From Runella sp. SP2 (GTDB lineage: Bacteria; Bacteroidota; Bacteroidia; Cytophagales; Spirosomataceae): a stretch of DNA of 64,000 nucleotides. The position numbers and the translations under genes were made by a program. The notes beneath the pieces are model-generated. The model made no database searches. It was not told the DNA's origin and saw nothing but the letters and a program-made list of their open reading frames with translations. The stretch covers positions 3,038,001 to 3,102,000 of the forward strand of contig NZ_CP031030.1 of NCBI RefSeq assembly GCF_003711225.1, in the 5' to 3' direction. Shown here piece after piece: positions 33,832 through 42,195 of the stretch (position 1 is the stretch's first letter; every line of letters begins with the position of its first letter).

Positions 33832-34338
33832 ATGTCATCTTTTACTTTCAAATGCTCAAAATGTGATCAAATTCATGAGGGTATTCCAAGTTTCAATTTA
33901 GAAGCTCCTGTATATTATTATTCTATCCCAAGTGAAGAAAGAGAGTTCCGTACTAAACTAACCTCTGACACTTGTGTTATTGATGATGAATACTTCTTTG
34001 CAAAAGGTTTTCTAATAATTCCAGTTTCAGGCTTAGATGAAACTTTATTTTTCACCCCTTGGGTGTCACTAAGTAAATCTAATTTTACTAAATTTCAGGA
34101 ATCCCTTGATATTGAAGATGCTTCAAAATATGGCTCAATGTTTGGTTGGTTTTCGTCACAAATTGAAGGTTTTGGTGATTGTGTAAACCTCAAAACAAAC
34201 CTAATTTTACAAGATAATAATCATAGACCTGATATTGACATTGAGCCAACTGACCATCCTCTCTCCTTAGCCTATCACAATGGAATATCAAAAGAAAAAT
34301 TAATTGAATTAGTTGAAATCTATTTACATAAATGGTAA
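33832..34338 (+). CDS. DUF2199 domain protein
   Basis: 168 aa from ATG 33832; the open frame extends back through the repeat element but that part is not protein-like. N-terminal FKCSKCDQIHEG is a CxxC metal-knuckle, followed by EREFRTKLTSDTCVID, YFFAKGFLIIPV and FFTPWVSLSKSNFTKF, the DUF2199 pattern. Function unknown; these proteins are scattered in accessory regions. AT-rich compared with flanking core genes, and bracketed by repeat copies A and B. Confidence 0.8.
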   Translation: MSSFTFKCSKCDQIHEGIPSFNLEAPVYYYSIPSEEREFRTKLTSDTCVIDDEYFFAKGFLIIPVSGLDETLFFTPWVSLSKSNFTKFQESLDIEDASKYGSMFGWFSSQIEGFGDCVNLKTNLILQDNNHRPDIDIEPTDHPLSLAYHNGISKEKLIELVEIYLHKW

Positions 34339-34372
34339 ACTATGTATAATTTATAGTTTTTTCCCGACTTCC

Positions 34373-34503
34373 CGATGGCGCGAGCGTCCCCGCTCGTGCC
34401 TTATATTAACAGGCTTCAAGCCTTTCTTATGCCAACTAGGCTCGAAGCCTTTTGATAGTCGTCACGGCTCGGGCCGCCCCGCCGCAAGATGCGAGCGGAG
34501 GCG
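34373..34503. repeat. Palindromic island repeat, copy B
   Basis: The best preserved copy: cgatggcgcgagcgtccccg at the left, the ggcttcaagcct/aggctcgaagcc central stem, and gtcacggctcgggccgcccc at the right. It starts 34 bp past the DUF2199 stop. The 34504-34710 stretch that follows is AT-rich and carries no gene I can support. Confidence 0.9.
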
Positions 34504-34710
34504 TGGGTACCTATGAGGAGACACCACTATAACACAGCAATTATTACAACTAGAAAGTCCCTTGGCGAGCCTTCTCTAATATTTTCAATAAAAAAATAGG
34601 AAAATTTCTTAAAATTTGTTTCAATTGCTTAAAAATCGCTGCATACAATAGTGCTGGATGGTGCTGGTCTTTCGTACAATAACAAGTTGAAAAAATAAAA
34701 TACAGACTCT

Positions 34711-35082
34711 TTGACATTAACTGAAAAAATACTTGTTTCGAGTAAAGACAACTTTACAATTGCACATAGAATTAAAATTGCAATTGAGGAGTCAAATAAA
34801 TTATTTGCGATTTATGAAAATGAATCTGTCAATATTTTCAATAGCATTTTCGATTGGTTGACTTTTTTAGACTCCGAAGGCTATCCTCAATTACAAGATA
34901 TTGACTCAATAATTATTTTTTTCACTCTCATGCAAGCAAGTTCGTTTGTTGAAGAAATAAACAAATATTTAAAAGTAAAATCTGACGATGATATTTTTCA
35001 ATTCTACCGATTAAATGAAAATATTGTTTGGGGGTATTTGGTTAAATATGTATCAACCAAGGTAGTATATTTTCCCAACTGA
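34711..35082 (+). CDS. Hypothetical protein, uncertain start
   Basis: Up to 123 aa, starting at TTG 34711; a stop lies five codons upstream and no ATG occurs in the first 70 codons. It is an acidic, mainly helical sequence with no family I recognise (FNSIFDWLTFLDSEGYPQLQDIDS). It may be a real AT-rich accessory gene or the remnant of a longer one lacking its 5' end. No signal peptide or membrane segment. It lies between repeat copies B and C. Confidence 0.4.
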   Translation: MTLTEKILVSSKDNFTIAHRIKIAIEESNKLFAIYENESVNIFNSIFDWLTFLDSEGYPQLQDIDSIIIFFTLMQASSFVEEINKYLKVKSDDDIFQFYRLNENIVWGYLVKYVSTKVVYFPN

Positions 35083-35246
35083 CCAGCATAGTAAATAGAT
35101 TGATAAACTTTCAACAAAATACAGTTTGTTATATTGAGTTTTATGACTTGCATATTTTCGTTGGACATGTCATTTCAAGGTAGTTTCAATAGGTTTTTAA
35201 AATTATTGGGGAACAATAACTTACAGGACAGTTTCAAAGGTTTCCC

Positions 35247-35360
35247 CGATGGCACGAGTGCCACCGCTCGTGCCTTTTATTAGCAGGCTTCAAGCCTTTC
35301 TTATGCCAACTAGGCTCGAAGGCTTTTGCGGACCGAACCGCCCTGTTGCAAGGTGCGAGC
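35247..35360. repeat. Palindromic island repeat, copy C (degenerate)
   Basis: Left half cgatggcacgagtgccaccg and the central stem are kept; the right end is shortened and diverged (gcggaccgaaccgccctgttgc). It runs directly into the recombinase remnant with no spacing, suggesting insertion into that gene. The 35083-35246 stretch before it shows nothing. Confidence 0.85.
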
Positions 35361-35361
35361 T

Positions 35362-35598
35362 CTCAGGCACAGCTACACTACTCAATTACTCGAAAAGGGC
35401 ATTGATGTAAGAACCTTACAAATATTATTGGGGCATACCTCACTCGAAACCACCATGAAATATCTACATGTGAGTGGTGAAGTCTGTGAACATGACATTT
35501 CTCATCAAAAAAAACCAGAAAAACTTTGCATTTCGTTCATTTCACCTATACATTTGTTAATAAGCTACAAAGTAGCCCAAAAATCATTAAACAACTAA
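35362..35598 (+). pseudogene. Tyrosine recombinase, C-terminal remnant
   Basis: About 78 codons. [20 protein letters not shown], then [18 protein letters not shown], is the C-terminal box of phage-type integrases/XerC-D relatives, with the HxxR-type arginine (RHS), the LLGH histidine and the Y of the catalytic tyrosine motif. The N-terminal and first catalytic arginine parts are missing; repeat copy C occupies their place. The tail after HVS is not typical. Cannot be active. It is the only mobile-element protein trace in the island. Confidence 0.8.
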
Positions 35599-35667
35599 TA
35601 GTCAACATTTTAAAACGACCATTTATTTCATACTTTATATTTTGGAATTATGAGAAAGTAAAAGTAT

Positions 35668-36354
35668 ATGAATTACAAGATTTTTTCAGATGAAAGATAC
35701 AATAATAACGTAATTTATATTGGAGGTATCTTTTGTACAAGCGAACGAGAACATATCTTATTGCCCCTTTTGCAAAGTGTAAAAGAAAATTTTAATTGCG
35801 AAGGAGAATTTAAGTGGACAAAAATTTCAAAGAGATCAATTATTGCTTACAAGCAATGGTTAAACATATTCTTTGATGACCCTCATGTTCGATTTTTAAT
35901 TTTTAAAATTGACAAGAATACTTTGGAGTGGAGAAATTTTGAAAATGATAGTGGTTATAGAAATGCTCTAATTTCAGTTTATATTCAATTTTTATTATCT
36001 ATTTTCAAAACAAAAAGCGACAATAATATTGGGTGGTTTATAAGTCATGATTTCGGTTTTTTCAAAAAAGATACTGATATAAAAAGCATTGAGATTAAAC
36101 TTAACAAAGTTTATAAAAGGTCTTTGCCAAACAGAAAAAGGGTCATCCAACTATCAAAAACCATTGACTCTAAAAAAGACAATTTAATTCAGTTATCTGA
36201 TTTATTAATTGGAAGTTTAGATTATACATTAAATCAAATAGAACCCGAATCTCAACCTAAAAATGAATTTTTAACATATTTTAGAAATTATTATAGTCTA
36301 AACCTATACACCAAAAATAAGTTAAAAAAAAATTGTCATTTACGATTGGGTTAG
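35668..36354 (+). CDS. DUF3800 domain protein
   Basis: 228 aa. The N-terminal FSDERYNNNVIYIGGIF and C-terminal DNLIQLSDLLIGSLDYTL match the DUF3800 family, an RNase H-like fold with acidic residues (D8/E9 and D near residue 177). Members occur near mobile elements and defence genes; activity is unproven. AT-rich, as expected for an acquired gene. Full-length and intact, 69 bp after the recombinase remnant. Confidence 0.75.
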   Translation: MNYKIFSDERYNNNVIYIGGIFCTSEREHILLPLLQSVKENFNCEGEFKWTKISKRSIIAYKQWLNIFFDDPHVRFLIFKIDKNTLEWRNFENDSGYRNALISVYIQFLLSIFKTKSDNNIGWFISHDFGFFKKDTDIKSIEIKLNKVYKRSLPNRKRVIQLSKTIDSKKDNLIQLSDLLIGSLDYTLNQIEPESQPKNEFLTYFRNYYSLNLYTKNKLKKNCHLRLG

Positions 36355-36726
36355 TCCTTTAACTTTTTGGGATAAAAAGCTAGAATCATAAGCAACTGAC
36401 ACAGTCTGATATTATTAATACATCCCCGACATTTAATTTGCTGAGTTTTTTTAAAGAACCTCAAGCATCACGCCGACAAGAAATTAGAGCGATTTCAAGG
36501 AGTCTTCAACTTTTTAGGGGGACAGCAACCACCTTTTTTCAAGGAATGCTTGCTTTATTCTAAATAGTCACTAAATTTGTTTTTGTTTGGTTAGGTTTCA
36601 AAATCAAATTAGAACGCGTCCCTGCGTTCCTTTTTACCATTCGTGCACCTCAAGTAATAAATCAAAAAAAGGCAAAACACGTATAAAGCCCAACTATCTC
36701 AATGCTTTTGGTTGGAATAAGAGAAT
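36355..36726. other. Intergenic stretch with possible gene remnant
   Basis: A short open frame around 36440-36560 (reading SFFKEPQASRRQEIRAISRS and onward to a stop) has no usable start and no family I recognise. It may be debris of an acquired gene. No hairpins or repeats were noted in the remainder. Confidence 0.3.
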
Positions 36727-37137
36727 ATGAAGAAAACTTTAAAAATAATAACCTCAATCATTGGTATTTTCATTTTTACTCTATTCTTATTTTTATATTT
36801 TCTATTTCGTCCTGTAGGAAGTGGACAGTGGGAACTTGATAATTTTGAAAAAATTACCCAAAAAGATATTTACATTGATAAAAGCCCAAGTTCTGGTTTC
36901 GTTTTTTTGGTTAATGGTAGCATAGATGATAGTTTAACTATTTTGGCTGAGGACATATCACTAGACAGAAAACATACAATCAACTACTTAGGAAGTAAAG
37001 TTTTAATGAAAGGCAATTACGAAAATCAAGAATTTTTACGATTTGATTATTACAGCAAAGGGCATGTTAGATTTTCGTGCATACCCTTTAACAAAAAAAT
37101 AAAAGGAAAAATAAAAATAATGTGGAGTGCATATTAA
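36727..37137 (+). CDS. Hypothetical single-pass membrane protein
   Basis: 136 aa. One N-terminal membrane anchor (IITSIIGIFIFTLFLFLYFLF) and a ~105-residue exported domain of beta character (FVFLVNGSIDDSLTILAED, FLRFDYYSKGHVRFS). No family recognised. AT-rich codon use like the other island genes. Monocistronic, 372 bp after the DUF3800 gene. Confidence 0.6.
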   Translation: MKKTLKIITSIIGIFIFTLFLFLYFLFRPVGSGQWELDNFEKITQKDIYIDKSPSSGFVFLVNGSIDDSLTILAEDISLDRKHTINYLGSKVLMKGNYENQEFLRFDYYSKGHVRFSCIPFNKKIKGKIKIMWSAY

Positions 37138-37336
37138 AATTTCGACAATAAACTATATTACAAGTAATTGCAAATCAACAAATCAACCCCAAGCACCACA
37201 ATACTTTTGGCTAAAAGAAAAAAAGCAAAACTACAATTGATTAACCTCATCATCCGTAAGCCCAGTTGCTTCCTTAATTTGAGATTTAGATAAACCCATT
37301 TCCCGCATTTTTTTACTACTTTTTTTACTCCCTGTT

Positions 37337-37367
37337 GTACGGAGTCTTCCGTAGGGAGACTCCGTAC
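37337..37367. repeat. Perfect hairpin
   Basis: An 11-bp perfect stem (gtacggagtct/agactccgtac) with a 9-base loop in the 605-bp gap between the hypothetical gene and glyS. No T-run follows directly. Role unknown. Confidence 0.55.
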
Positions 37368-37448
37368 CGAAAATAACCAGAGTGTTTACAACACGGTAAG
37401 TGCCAAACCATTTGCTTCATCGCCTCCCAAACCCCTTTATCCATGCTC

Positions 37449-37565
37449 CGATGGCGCGAACATCCTCGCTCATACCCTTTATGAGCCGTCTTCAAGCCTT
37501 TCTTGCCCCCAAACTAGGCTCGAAGCCTTGGAATAGTGAGCACGAGCAGGATGCTCGCGCAATCG
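37449..37565. repeat. Palindromic island repeat, copy D (full palindrome)
   Basis: In this copy the outer ends are clearly complementary: cgatggcgcgaacatcct at the left and aggatgctcgcgcaatcg at the right, around the ttcaagcc/ggctcgaa core. The whole ~117 bp is one imperfect palindrome, which the other copies show less clearly. Confidence 0.88.
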
Positions 37566-37596
37566 TCTTTGTTTTTCCTTTTGTTACCAAAACTTC

Positions 37597-37616
37597 GCCT
37601 CGCTGAGGCTTTTTTG
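37597..37616 (+). terminator. Short plus-strand terminator-like hairpin
   Basis: Stem gcctc/gaggc with loop gct, followed by six T residues. The stem is short. It may close transcripts entering from the island. Confidence 0.4.
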
Positions 37617-37642
37617 TTTTTAGGCGTTTAACCCAATAAAAA

Positions 37643-37678
37643 AGCCTTTGCCAGCGTTGTTAAACTTTGACAAAGGCT
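37643..37678 (-). terminator. Terminator of glyS
   Basis: An 8-bp stem (agcctttg/caaaggct), extended by partial pairing. On the minus strand it is followed by a T-rich tract. It lies 65 bp past the glyS stop. A second hairpin (gttcccgaa/ttcgggaac, 37686-37709) lies between, so termination may be in two steps. Confidence 0.65.
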
Positions 37679-37742
37679 AGTAACTGTTCCCGAACTACGA
37701 TTCGGGAACGTTTATGGGTTAGCGTCTCCGACGCCACGGCAA

Positions 37743-39227
37743 TTAAATCGCTTCCAAAATCCGCTGTTCCGATACGGCGTAGCCAATCTTCGCTTTGAGT
37801 TCGTTGATGTGTACGCGCTCTTGCTCCATGCTATCGCGGTGACGAATCGTCACGGTGTTGTCTTCCAACGTTTGGTAATCAACCGCAATACAGAACGGCG
37901 TTCCGATAAGGTCTTGGCGCGTATAACGCTTACCGATCGCGTCGCGCTCTTCGTAAAACACGCGGAATTCGGTTTTCAACGCTTTTTCGATTTCGCGGGC
38001 TTTTTCTGGCAAACCGTCTTTTTTCACCAATGGGAAAATCGCGGCTTTGAAAGGCGCCAACGCAGGGTGCAATTTCAACACCGTACGCTCTTTTTGGTTT
38101 TCGCCTTCGCCCACCATTTCTTTGGTAAAGGCATTGCAGAATACCGCCAAAAACAAACGGTCTGCTCCCACCGACGTTTCTACCACGTACGGAATGTAGT
38201 TTCCGAAAGGCTTACCGTTTTCGTCGAGGTCGTTATCAAAATACTGTTGCTTTTTCTTTGAAAGCTCTTGGTGGTTTTTCAAGTCGAAATCCGTACGAGA
38301 GTGGATCCCCTCAATTTCGCGGAAGCCAAACGGAAACTGATATTCAATATCCACGGCGGCATTGGCATAGTGCGCCAATTTTTCGTGAATGTGGAATTTC
38401 AATTTTTCGACAGGAAGACCCACCGCTTGGTGAAATTTCAAACGCGTATCGCGCCATTGTTCGTACCACGCCATTTCGGTGCCAGGACGTACAAAAAACT
38501 GCATTTCCATTTGTTCAAACTCCCGCATACGGAACGTAAACTGACGCGCCACAATCTCGTTACGGAACGCTTTCCCGATTTGGGCAATTCCAAACGGAAT
38601 CTTCATCCGACCCGATTTCTGTACGTTCAAGAAGTTCACAAAAATCCCTTGAGCTGTTTCGGGGCGCAAATAAATCAAGTTGGAATCTTCGGCCACCGAA
38701 CCCACTTGCGTGCTGAACATGAGGTTAAACTGACGCACTTCTGTCCAGTTGGACGTGCCCGAGATAGGACATTTAATCCCTTCGGCAATGATTAATTCAC
38801 GCACCGCCTCAAGGTTATTATCACCCAACAAACGTCCCATTTCGTTCAACAACTCCTGCGCTTTTTCGGTCTGACCCTCAGCGGCATACTGCTCGGCTTT
38901 TCCTTCGAGAAGTTGGTCGGCACGATAACGCTTCTTTGAATCTTTGTTATCAATCATGGGGTCGTTGAAGCCATCCACGTGACCCGACGCCTTCCACGTG
39001 AGCGGGTGCATGAAAATAGCCGCGTCAATCCCAACGATGTTGTCATTGAGTTGCGTCATGGCTTTCCACCACATGTTTTTGAGGTTGTTTTTCAGCTCTA
39101 CCCCGTTTTGACCGTAGTCATAAACTGCTTGTAAACCGTCATAGATTTCAGAAGAAGGAAATACAAAACCGTATTCTTTGGCGTGAGAAACGATGTCTTG
39201 TAAAGAAGTTGCTGGAGCTTGGCTCAT
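37743..39227 (-). CDS. glyS: Glycine--tRNA ligase, dimeric type
   Basis: 494 aa class II aminoacyl-tRNA synthetase of the alpha2 (single-chain) type used by Bacteroidota. Motifs: FPSSEIYDGLQAVYDYGQNG near the N-terminus, motif 2 FRNEIVARQFTFRMREFEQMEMQFF, LRPETAQGIF, and motif 3 SVGADRLFLAVF. The C-terminal anticodon-binding domain starts near LKLHPALAPFKAAIFPL. It charges tRNA-Gly with glycine in the cytoplasm and is a core gene. Length is normal. Monocistronic; the start is 155 bp from the divergent VapB-like gene. Confidence 0.97.
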   Translation of the reverse strand: MSQAPATSLQDIVSHAKEYGFVFPSSEIYDGLQAVYDYGQNGVELKNNLKNMWWKAMTQLNDNIVGIDAAIFMHPLTWKASGHVDGFNDPMIDNKDSKKRYRADQLLEGKAEQYAAEGQTEKAQELLNEMGRLLGDNNLEAVRELIIAEGIKCPISGTSNWTEVRQFNLMFSTQVGSVAEDSNLIYLRPETAQGIFVNFLNVQKSGRMKIPFGIAQIGKAFRNEIVARQFTFRMREFEQMEMQFFVRPGTEMAWYEQWRDTRLKFHQAVGLPVEKLKFHIHEKLAHYANAAVDIEYQFPFGFREIEGIHSRTDFDLKNHQELSKKKQQYFDNDLDENGKPFGNYIPYVVETSVGADRLFLAVFCNAFTKEMVGEGENQKERTVLKLHPALAPFKAAIFPLVKKDGLPEKAREIEKALKTEFRVFYEERDAIGKRYTRQDLIGTPFCIAVDYQTLEDNTVTIRHRDSMEQERVHINELKAKIGYAVSEQRILEAI

Positions 39228-39382
39228 GAGGACGTTATGCGTTATTGGTTAATTGCGGTTTGCCGCTTCGCGGAGCCGCACATGCGGTTATCTTTAGTAT
39301 TGGGGCGCAAAATTACGCAATTTGTGGCTAAACTTGTCGATGTGTATAATTTTTCTATTTTTGTGTGTAAATAACATGTACG

Positions 39383-39589
39383 ATGAGAACGAATATAGAA
39401 ATCGACGAAAGCAAAATTGCGGCCATACGGCTACTGAATTCAAATCTGAAGACGAAAAAAGAAATCATTGATATTGCCTTGGAAGAGCTTATAAACACCA
39501 TGAGGCGGCAACGTTTACGCCAAATGCGTGGCAAAGGTTGGGAGGGAGATTTAGATGAAATGAGAACCCATGAAGTACCGCTTATATGA
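39383..39589 (+). CDS. VapB-like antitoxin
   Basis: 68 aa ribbon-helix-helix-type antitoxin: MRTNIEIDESKIAAIRLLNSNLKTKKEIIDIALEELI is the DNA-binding segment typical of VapB proteins regulating their own operon. The C-terminal part (MRGKGWEGDLDEMR) should bind the toxin. It overlaps the PIN toxin gene by 20 bp. Confidence 0.88.
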   Translation: MRTNIEIDESKIAAIRLLNSNLKTKKEIIDIALEELINTMRRQRLRQMRGKGWEGDLDEMRTHEVPLI

Positions 39590-39977
39590 CACCTCCGCTT
39601 GGATAGATTTCCGAAAGAACGTGGCCTCTGCTCTAACCAATCAGTTAGATGAAGACCTACTGGATAACTTAGTGTGTATCTGTCCCGTCATTATTCAGGA
39701 AGTATTACAGGGAATCCGAGAAGATGCTGATTTTGAAGCGTTAAAAGAAGATTTCAAAGCCTTGAAAATATTACAATTAGAGGCTACTGAAGTAGCTGTT
39801 GCAGCCGCCCAACTCTACCGCCAACTCCGCAAAAAGGGTGTCACCATTCGCAAACCCAATGACTGCTTGATTGCGGCTTATGCTCTTCATTTTGACGTAG
39901 AACTTTGCCACAACGACGTAGATTTTGATCAAATTGCCGCCCATACTGACTTAAAAATTTGGAAACCAGCTTTGTAA
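39570..39977 (+). CDS. VapC-like PIN-domain ribonuclease toxin
   Basis: 135 aa. PIN acidic residues: D7 in LYDTSAWIDF, E in IIQEVLQGI, D in KPNDCLIAAYAL, and the terminal HNDVDFDQIA. It would cleave RNA when released from the antitoxin. It belongs to a different PIN subgroup from the DUF2281-linked toxin in the ccm operon. A normal antitoxin-first operon, beside glyS. Confidence 0.92.
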   Translation: MKYRLYDTSAWIDFRKNVASALTNQLDEDLLDNLVCICPVIIQEVLQGIREDADFEALKEDFKALKILQLEATEVAVAAAQLYRQLRKKGVTIRKPNDCLIAAYALHFDVELCHNDVDFDQIAAHTDLKIWKPAL

Positions 39978-39998
39978 GCTAATGTGGCATTCATTCCT

Positions 39999-40060
39999 AA
40001 ACACATAGAGCACAGTAGAATTTTCACATAGCAACCATAGCTAAAAGAATAAATCTAGGC
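39999..40060. repeat. CACATAG palindromic repeat, copy 2 (half element)
   Basis: Only the left arm is kept (aaacacatagagcacagtagaa and on to aaccatag); the complementary ctatgtg half is lost. Lies between the VapC-like stop and the HhH gene. Confidence 0.7.
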
Positions 40061-40112
40061 CACATGTAGTAACTCCAATGCAGTCCTTGCGTCAAAGGCT
40101 AAAAAACAACCT

Positions 40113-41078
40113 ATGTTTCAGCGCCTTTTATTTGCAATTCGTGACGAATTTGGGGTTTCCCGCAGCCAAGCGCGGGGTTTTATGGTGCTTGCCGCCCTGA
40201 TGGTTTTGTCTTGGTTTGGGCCTTTTTTAGTAGGAAGGCTTCTCCCTCTCCCCTCCCCCGAAATAAGCCAAGCCGATCGCCAAACCGCCGATAGTTTGGT
40301 GGCTGTGTTAGAATCGATTCAGCCCGAAAAACCAACGTATTCTTCAAAAAATTACGCCAATTACTCCTCTAAAACGCCCGAAAGCCCACGCGCTCTCCCC
40401 GAACCATTTCCTTTTGACCCCAATACCGCCACCGTACAGCAATTTCAAGCCTTAGGAATGCCCACTTTCATTGCCGAACGCATCGAAAAGTATCGTTCCA
40501 AAGGAGGGGAATTTCGTAAAAAGGAAGATTTACAACGGATTTATGGGCTACAACCTACGCTCTATCAACGCCTCGAACCGTACATTAGCCTGGCAGCTCC
40601 CAAAGAAACAAATATTGCTACTGCTACCTCCGCTCCTGCTTCGCCACTACCTACTCCTCCTACTTTTGCTAAAAAAGCTGCCCCTGTTCCCTTCGACATC
40701 AACACGGCAGACACCACCCAACTCATTCGTTTAAAGGGAATTGGCAGCAAACTTGCGGCAAGAATTGTGAAATTCAGGGATGGTTTGGGCGGATTTATTT
40801 CAGTGACCCAATACAGCGAAATTTTTGGTCTTGATTCCCTGGCACTGAGCGAATTAAATCGTTGGGCGGCGGTTCGTACGCCTCCTCAAAAAATCAATAT
40901 CAACACAGCTTCGGCTGAAGATATCGACCGACATCCGTACATTTCCAAGCGCCAAGCGCAAATCATCGTGCGTTACCGCGAACAACACGGCGCTTACAAA
41001 TCAGCCCAAGAGTTGCTGAATATCAAGATTTTGGACGAAAAACTGGTTTCAAAAATAGCACCTTACTTGACTTTCTGA
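40113..41078 (+). CDS. Membrane-anchored helix-hairpin-helix DNA-binding protein
   Basis: 321 aa. N-terminal anchor at residues ~22-46 (GFMVLAALMVLSWFGPFLVGRLL), a Pro/Ser-rich linker, then three ComEA-type helix-hairpin-helix modules beginning FDPNTATVQQFQALGMP, FDINTADTTQLIRLKGIGSKLAARIVKFRD and ININTASAEDIDRHPYISKRQAQIIVRYR. HhH modules bind double-stranded DNA without sequence preference; ComEA does so during DNA uptake. Single-HhH ComEA is shorter, so this triple form may serve another envelope role. The ORF ends 7 bp from the convergent gene's stop. Confidence 0.87.
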   Translation: MFQRLLFAIRDEFGVSRSQARGFMVLAALMVLSWFGPFLVGRLLPLPSPEISQADRQTADSLVAVLESIQPEKPTYSSKNYANYSSKTPESPRALPEPFPFDPNTATVQQFQALGMPTFIAERIEKYRSKGGEFRKKEDLQRIYGLQPTLYQRLEPYISLAAPKETNIATATSAPASPLPTPPTFAKKAAPVPFDINTADTTQLIRLKGIGSKLAARIVKFRDGLGGFISVTQYSEIFGLDSLALSELNRWAAVRTPPQKININTASAEDIDRHPYISKRQAQIIVRYREQHGAYKSAQELLNIKILDEKLVSKIAPYLTF

Positions 41079-41085
41079 GAGCATT

Positions 41086-42114
41086 TTAAGGAAAACGCAA
41101 GTAAACCAGTGCGCCCTTAGCCCCAATCGCCCAGCAAGCATTTCCGACACAGGCCATGGCATGTAAACCCACAGGCGCGTCGGTCAAAGCTTGCCACGTT
41201 TTGGCATTGTCCTTGGATAAGCTTGTGCCCGCTGGGCCAACTGCTACAAAATAACCATTTTTCAATTTACGAACGGCTTCTTTTAAACCCGCTGGTTGAG
41301 TCGCAGTCGCCTTTTGCCACGTTTGTCCGCCGTCGTGGGTCACGATGACGTTATCCGATGCGTCTTTGTCAGCTTTGTAATTTCCTCCAACGGCTATCCC
41401 ATTTTTTGCATCCCAAAAATTCAACCCAAAAATCCCAGAAGAAGCATTGGCCGCCATCGGGGTATCCGTTACTTGCCAAGTTTCGCCACGGTCGGTTGAA
41501 TAAAATACGCGGGCGCGATCGCTCCCACCCGTGCCAATCCACACATTTTTCTTACCTTGGAGCACCATGGTAGAATTGCTAGCCGCAAAAGCTGCTTCAC
41601 CCGCCTTATTTTCGGGCAACTGCGTCGGTGAAATACGTTGCCAAGTTTGACCGCCGTCAATGGTTTTAAGCAAATAAATTTTGGTACCAATGGGATCACC
41701 AAAAATCAGTCCATTTTTAGCACCCCAAAACGATATACCATCCAAAAAGACACCTTTTTCGGTTGTTTGCCAAACCTCTTTCCAAGTTTTGCCACCATCG
41801 TTGGTTCTAAAAATGCGCGCTTGTCCTTCCTCCGCCAAACCCGCACTTACTGCTACGGCCGTTTGGGCGTCTATGCCATGAATCCCACGAAAGTCTAGTT
41901 TTTCAGCACCTTGTACGTGCAAAACTTCCCAAGAAGCTCCCCCATTTACGGTATGTAACACCGTTCCTTTGGAGCCCCCTGCCCATACAATTTTCTCATT
42001 TACGGCCGAAATTGAACGAAAATGAGCATCAGTGCCGCTATTTTGTGGGGTCCACTGAGCATAACTTACACAAAGCGAGAGTTGTAGTAAAAAAAAGGAC
42101 GCAATAAATTTCAT
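41086..42114 (-). CDS. Secreted Ycf48-like beta-propeller protein
   Basis: 342 aa with signal peptide (MKFIASFFLLQLSLCVSYA). It contains repeated BNR-type blades: NGGASW, NDGGKTWKEVWQ, IDGGQTWQRI, DRGETWQVT, HDGGQTWQKA, matching the seven-bladed propeller of the Ycf48/HCF136 family. In phototrophs this fold assists photosystem II assembly; in Cytophagales the role is unknown and not photosynthetic. Monocistronic. Confidence 0.85.
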   Translation of the reverse strand: MKFIASFFLLQLSLCVSYAQWTPQNSGTDAHFRSISAVNEKIVWAGGSKGTVLHTVNGGASWEVLHVQGAEKLDFRGIHGIDAQTAVAVSAGLAEEGQARIFRTNDGGKTWKEVWQTTEKGVFLDGISFWGAKNGLIFGDPIGTKIYLLKTIDGGQTWQRISPTQLPENKAGEAAFAASNSTMVLQGKKNVWIGTGGSDRARVFYSTDRGETWQVTDTPMAANASSGIFGLNFWDAKNGIAVGGNYKADKDASDNVIVTHDGGQTWQKATATQPAGLKEAVRKLKNGYFVAVGPAGTSLSKDNAKTWQALTDAPVGLHAMACVGNACWAIGAKGALVYLRFP

Positions 42115-42195
42115 CGTAGTCTTATATTTGTCGTAAATATAGTCAAAACAATCCTTGACATTTTACGTTTTTGCTTCATCAACCTTCTTAATGCC

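Noticed and set aside
37400-37606. 68-aa frame across repeat copy D
   Set aside because: It is made almost wholly of the palindromic element, and the equivalent frames in copies A-C are not conserved.
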